Of a stretch of 8,558 nt of DNA, positions 6,325-8,558 are shown piece after piece (the first letter of the stretch is position 1; each line of letters starts with the position of its first letter). Under the pieces are notes generated by a model. That model saw only the letters and a program-made list of their open reading frames with translations, was not told the DNA's origin and did no database searches. Source of the DNA: JALENY01 sp036310185. GTDB taxonomy: Bacteria > Bacillota > Clostridia > Lachnospirales > Lachnospiraceae. Position numbers and translations under genes: made by a program. The DNA is taken from the NCBI GenBank assembly GCA_036310185.1, contig JAXJSH010000057.1:1-8558 (forward strand), in the 5' to 3' direction.

Positions 6325-7167
6325 ATGGATCCAAACGATTACTACCCAAAGCAAAACCCAGATCGTGAACCGGATTATGACAATTCTGCGTCAAACAGTT
6401 CCGACCAGAATAACCGGAATTATGATGACCAGAATTACAATCACTCCGGTTACGGCAACTCCAATTATGATAATCAGAATTACAACTATTCCGGTTCCAG
6501 CAATCCCAATTATAATAACCAGAATTACAACTATTCTGATTCCGGCAGCTCCAATTATAATAATCAGAATTACAACAATTCCGGTTTCAGCAATCCCAAT
6601 TATAATAACCAGAATTACAACTATTCTGATTCCGGCAGCTCCAATTATAATAATCAGAATTACAGCAATTCCGGTTCCAACAACTATAATTATAATAATC
6701 CAGGCAATTCGAACGGTTCCCAGGTTTCCGACAGCAATGGAATGTCCGCCGCATCCCTTGTCCTGGGTATTGCTTCCCTTGTACTTACCTGCTGCAGCGG
6801 CGGATTCGGACTTCCCCTTGCTGCCCTTGGTATCATTTTGGCACTGCTATCCCGGCGCGGCCGCCACATGAATACACAGGCAAAAGTGGGTCTGGGATTA
6901 TCCATAGGCGGTATCGCTCTGGCTGTTGTGGCTTTTGCCTTAAGTATGATCATTCTGTTAGGTTCCGATATGTACTCTACGATGACGGATATGATGAACC
7001 GGTACGATATGAGCACAGAATCCGGCATGGAAGAGTTTTTAGAAGACTGGGAAGATTATCTGTATGAAGGAACTTTCCCGGAAGATATTTCCCAAAACAG
7101 CTTATTTCCGGAGAATGCCGGTCCTTATATGGAGGATTATGACCTTTCCACAGATGACTTTATCTAA
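6325..7167 (+). CDS. Membrane protein: Asn/Tyr-rich tandem repeats plus DUF4190-type domain
   Basis: This 280-residue protein has three parts. Residues 1-31 are a polar leader (MDPNDYYPKQNPDREPDYDN). Residues 32-121 are six tandem 15-residue units built on NYNNQNYNYSGSSNP, rich in Asn, Tyr, Ser and Gln and almost free of charge, so probably disordered and prion-like in composition. Residues 141-213 are hydrophobic (about 141-157, 160-176 and 188-213) with the small-residue pattern SAASLVLGIASLVL, then LPLAALGIILALL and AKVGLGLSIGGIAL, as in DUF4190; a basic turn SRRGRH (176-181) is likely cytoplasmic. Residues 214-280 are strongly acidic. Function is unknown. Start ATG 6325 is chosen for the GAGG at 6315-6318 and because the upstream ATG 6292 lies in a hairpin. 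The promoter at 6221-6249 and the divergent tex gene show it is the first gene of its own unit. With two or three helices possible, the side on which the repeats lie is undecided. Confidence 0.85.
   Translation: MDPNDYYPKQNPDREPDYDNSASNSSDQNNRNYDDQNYNHSGYGNSNYDNQNYNYSGSSNPNYNNQNYNYSDSGSSNYNNQNYNNSGFSNPNYNNQNYNYSDSGSSNYNNQNYSNSGSNNYNYNNPGNSNGSQVSDSNGMSAASLVLGIASLVLTCCSGGFGLPLAALGIILALLSRRGRHMNTQAKVGLGLSIGGIALAVVAFALSMIILLGSDMYSTMTDMMNRYDMSTESGMEEFLEDWEDYLYEGTFPEDISQNSLFPENAGPYMEDYDLSTDDFI
6418..6687 (+). repeat. In-frame 45-bp tandem repeats (six units) with a 90-bp duplication
   Basis: Six 45-bp units begin at 6418, 6463, 6508, 6553, 6598 and 6643, each encoding 15 residues starting NY. Units 3 and 5 encode the same 15 residues, and units 4 and 6 are close. 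Bases 6498-6574 and 6588-6664 are identical over 77 bp at an offset of 90 bp, which indicates a recent duplication of a two-unit block. A degenerate seventh start (NYNNPGN) follows. Confidence 0.92.
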
Positions 7168-7180
7168 AACTGCGCATATT

Positions 7181-7612
7181 CTATAACAAACGCAGACCCA
7201 GCAAGAAAATCAACAGATTTTTTACAATCCAGTTGATCAGAATCAACGCAGCTGCCAGATACAGATAGATATCCCGGTAGCGCATTCCAATGGAATATTT
7301 TCCTTTTGAAATCAATTCTATGGTATGGCTGATCAAATACCAGCCGCCAACCGCCGCAACATATATCACAAGCGGATGATAGAAAAATGATTTCACAAAC
7401 TGTCCCTGGAAAAGAGCGATAACTGCTCTGGTTCCGCCGCATCCCGGACAGTAAAAACCGGTAAAACGCAATAACAGACATCCCGGCAAAAACTCCGACA
7501 GATGAATGTCCAGCATTTTTACCAGAATTACAAGGATCATTGTCACAAAAAGTATTGCGATTCCGATCCAATATAATACTTTTTCTTCTTTTTTTGACAA
7601 TCCTGGACGCAT
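7181..7612 (-). CDS. DUF2752 membrane protein
   Basis: This 143-residue protein carries the DUF2752 signature: CLLLRFTGFYCPGCGGTRA (45-63), with three cysteines (45, 55, 58) and the TRA motif, followed by a hydrophobic helix preceded by FFYHPLVIY (76-84). Hydrophobic segments lie at about 14-34, 78-100 and 113-135, so it is an integral membrane protein of small size, normal for the family. The CPxCGGTR motif resembles a metal- or thiol-active site, but no function is established. ATG 7612 is preceded by GAAAGG at the right distance. It converges on the DUF4190 gene with 13 bp between stops and no terminator in the gap, and diverges from the DUF975 gene across 46 bp. A possible promoter on the - strand, TATAAA at 7656-7651, falls in that gap but has a poor -35 box. 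Confidence 0.85.
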   Translation of the reverse strand: MRPGLSKKEEKVLYWIGIAILFVTMILVILVKMLDIHLSEFLPGCLLLRFTGFYCPGCGGTRAVIALFQGQFVKSFFYHPLVIYVAAVGGWYLISHTIELISKGKYSIGMRYRDIYLYLAAALILINWIVKNLLIFLLGLRLL

Positions 7613-7658
7613 AGAAAACCTTTCTTAATTATTTTTAATGATTGGAGTGATTTATATA

Positions 7659-8408
7659 ATGAAACACAGCAGCGCTGAACTGAAACAAATGGCAAGAAAC
7701 AACCTTTCCGGCAAATGGGGTATTGCAGTAGGGTTCACTGTTTTGGAACTTCTGCTCACAATAGTCCTGTCTATTATCACGGTTCCTTTTTCCAGCACTT
7801 ATACACAAGCAGGAATCATCATTTATTTTGTGATATCACTGATTGTGGGACTGCTCATCGGGCTGCTCTCCGCCGGCAGCTGCTACTTTTACCTGAATAT
7901 CTGCCGCGGACGTGAATATGGACTCGGTGATCTGTTTGCAGCATTTAAGATGCATCCGGACCGATTTCTGATTGTTTCATTGATTCTTACAGGAATTCAA
8001 TATATCTTTGAAATTCCCGTATTGATACTTTCTTTCACAGTAACCGATGAAAATTTTTTATATTTTACCATAATCAGCAGCATCTGTACAATCGCCGCCA
8101 GCATTGTATCCATAATTTTATCACTGCATTTTGCACTGAGCACATATCTGCTTCTGGATTTTCCGGAAATGGGCGCTGTTGCCTCCCTGAAACTCAGTGC
8201 AAAACTGATGCGCGGCAACAAAGGACGTTATTTTTACATTTCCCTCTCATTCCTCGGATGGATTCTGCTGGCAGCACTCAGCTGTGGAATCGGACTTTTA
8301 TGGGTAGCGCCTTACAGTTCAATGACTTTCACTTATTTCTATACAGATGTACTGGAACAGCTGGATGATCATAAAAAGTACGCCTCCATTGATCCAGAAC
8401 TTCTATAA
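7659..8408 (+). CDS. DUF975 family integral membrane protein
   Basis: This 249-residue protein has the DUF975 start SSAELKQMARNNLSGKWGIAV (4-24, a short amphipathic helix then the first membrane span). Further hydrophobic segments lie at about 52-79, 102-126, 133-165 and 191-215. It shows the conserved loop REYGLGDLFAAFK (85-97), the acidic/basic stretch ASLKLSAKLMRGNKGRYFYI (175-194), and the family ending LSFLGWILLAALSCGIG followed by LWVAPYSSMTFTYFY. Function is unknown; members are common in Bacillota genomes. ATG 7659 is preferred to ATG 7638 because GGAG lies at 7644-7647, eleven bases before it, and because 7638 has no site. It is divergent from the DUF2752 gene and ends directly before a strong terminator, so it is probably monocistronic. 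Confidence 0.85.
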   Translation: MKHSSAELKQMARNNLSGKWGIAVGFTVLELLLTIVLSIITVPFSSTYTQAGIIIYFVISLIVGLLIGLLSAGSCYFYLNICRGREYGLGDLFAAFKMHPDRFLIVSLILTGIQYIFEIPVLILSFTVTDENFLYFTIISSICTIAASIVSIILSLHFALSTYLLLDFPEMGAVASLKLSAKLMRGNKGRYFYISLSFLGWILLAALSCGIGLLWVAPYSSMTFTYFYTDVLEQLDDHKKYASIDPELL

Positions 8409-8410
8409 TC

Positions 8411-8444
8411 AAAAAAACCGCAGGCAAAAAGCTGCGGTTTTTTT
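8411..8444. terminator. Strong bidirectional intrinsic terminator
   Basis: Seven As then CCGCAG (8418-8423) pair with CTGCGG (8432-8437) and seven Ts (8438-8444) across the loop GCAAAAAG. The same hairpin has a U run on either strand, serving the DUF975 gene from the left and the minus-strand gene from the right. It starts three bases after the DUF975 stop. Confidence 0.95.
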
Positions 8445-8449
8445 ATTAT

Positions 8450-8558
8450 TCATCGATGTGCATCTGATACAATATATTTTCCTTCGTCTGATGGGGCAGC
8501 CATCTGATATAAAACAACCAGTATCCCCAGTACAGTTCCCAATACAAGGCACTGCATA
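8450..8558 (-). CDS. Tail of a minus-strand gene, likely membrane protein (partial)
   Basis: The - strand frame ending TGA at 8452-8450 is open to the right edge and reads MQCLVLGTVLGILVVLYQ, then MAAPSDEGKYIVSDAHR. That is a hydrophobic helix followed by a short polar tail, as at the end of a membrane protein. Its codons start with G more often than those of the other open frame, which ends TAATAA at 8448-8443 and would give a very Trp/Tyr-rich tail ending MHIDE. The nearby bidirectional terminator supports a gene reading leftward here, but the choice of frame is tentative and the family cannot be named. Confidence 0.4.
   Translation of the reverse strand, partial: MQCLVLGTVLGILVVLYQMAAPSDEGKYIVSDAHR

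Noticed and set aside
6418..6687. Repeat array that could be taken for a CRISPR
   Set aside because: The units are contiguous 45-bp in-frame coding repeats with no unique spacers.
6365..6871. + strand frame rich in Ile/Thr/Pro repeats
   Set aside because: It is the shifted-frame reading of the 45-bp repeats in the DUF4190 gene, with no RBS of its own.
7164..7571. Alternative 135-codon - strand frame overlapping the DUF2752 gene
   Set aside because: The other frame carries the DUF2752 CPGCGGTRA motif and a good RBS; this one shows no family pattern.
7594..7599. Perfect TTGACA upstream of the DUF975 gene
   Set aside because: No -10-like hexamer lies 16-18 bases downstream; the sequence is explained by the Lys/Ser codons at the start of the DUF2752 gene.

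Overview
The window reads as chromosomal DNA from a Gram-positive gut-type Clostridia, most likely a Lachnospiraceae. The reasons are strong AGGAGG ribosome binding sites, a Cna-B-type surface domain, a lipobox lipoprotein, an XdhC-family protein, and a set of small membrane families (DUF4190, DUF2752, DUF975) typical of that group. The assignment is by family recognition; no search was run. There are no tRNA or rRNA genes, CRISPR arrays, insertion sequences or phage genes.

Left part (1-1842, + strand): the 3' end of a large surface protein with a Pro/Glu linker and a terminal Cna-B/SpaA-like domain. A 264-bp gap follows, holding a promoter and a palindromic leader element, then a lipoprotein of unknown function with an acidic Ser/Thr/Glu-rich stalk.

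Middle (1850-6075): a compound hairpin terminator leads to an AEC-family permease on the + strand. The permease converges, through a large bidirectional terminator, on an XdhC/CoxI-family protein on the - strand. Upstream of xdhC on the same strand is tex (716 aa, complete, S1-domain RNA-binding transcription factor). The tex-xdhC gap holds two adjacent inverted repeats and a 16-nt sequence that recurs, with one mismatch, in the leader of the lipoprotein gene. No molybdenum hydroxylase subunit genes are visible beside xdhC.

Right part (6076-8558): a well-formed extended -10 promoter and a leader hairpin precede a membrane protein with six 15-residue Asn/Tyr-rich repeats fused to a DUF4190-type hydrophobic domain. 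A DUF2752 membrane protein converges on it with 13 bp between stops, and a DUF975 membrane protein is divergent from DUF2752. A strong bidirectional terminator closes the section, and the tail of one more minus-strand gene enters from the right edge.

Most of the window is ordinary core and membrane biology. The features most worth a second look are the N/Y-rich repeat protein, with a perfect 77-bp internal duplication, beside two other uncharacterised membrane families; the repeated palindromic elements in leaders and gaps; and the sortase-signal-free Cna-B tail. No clear new defence or mobile system is evident.
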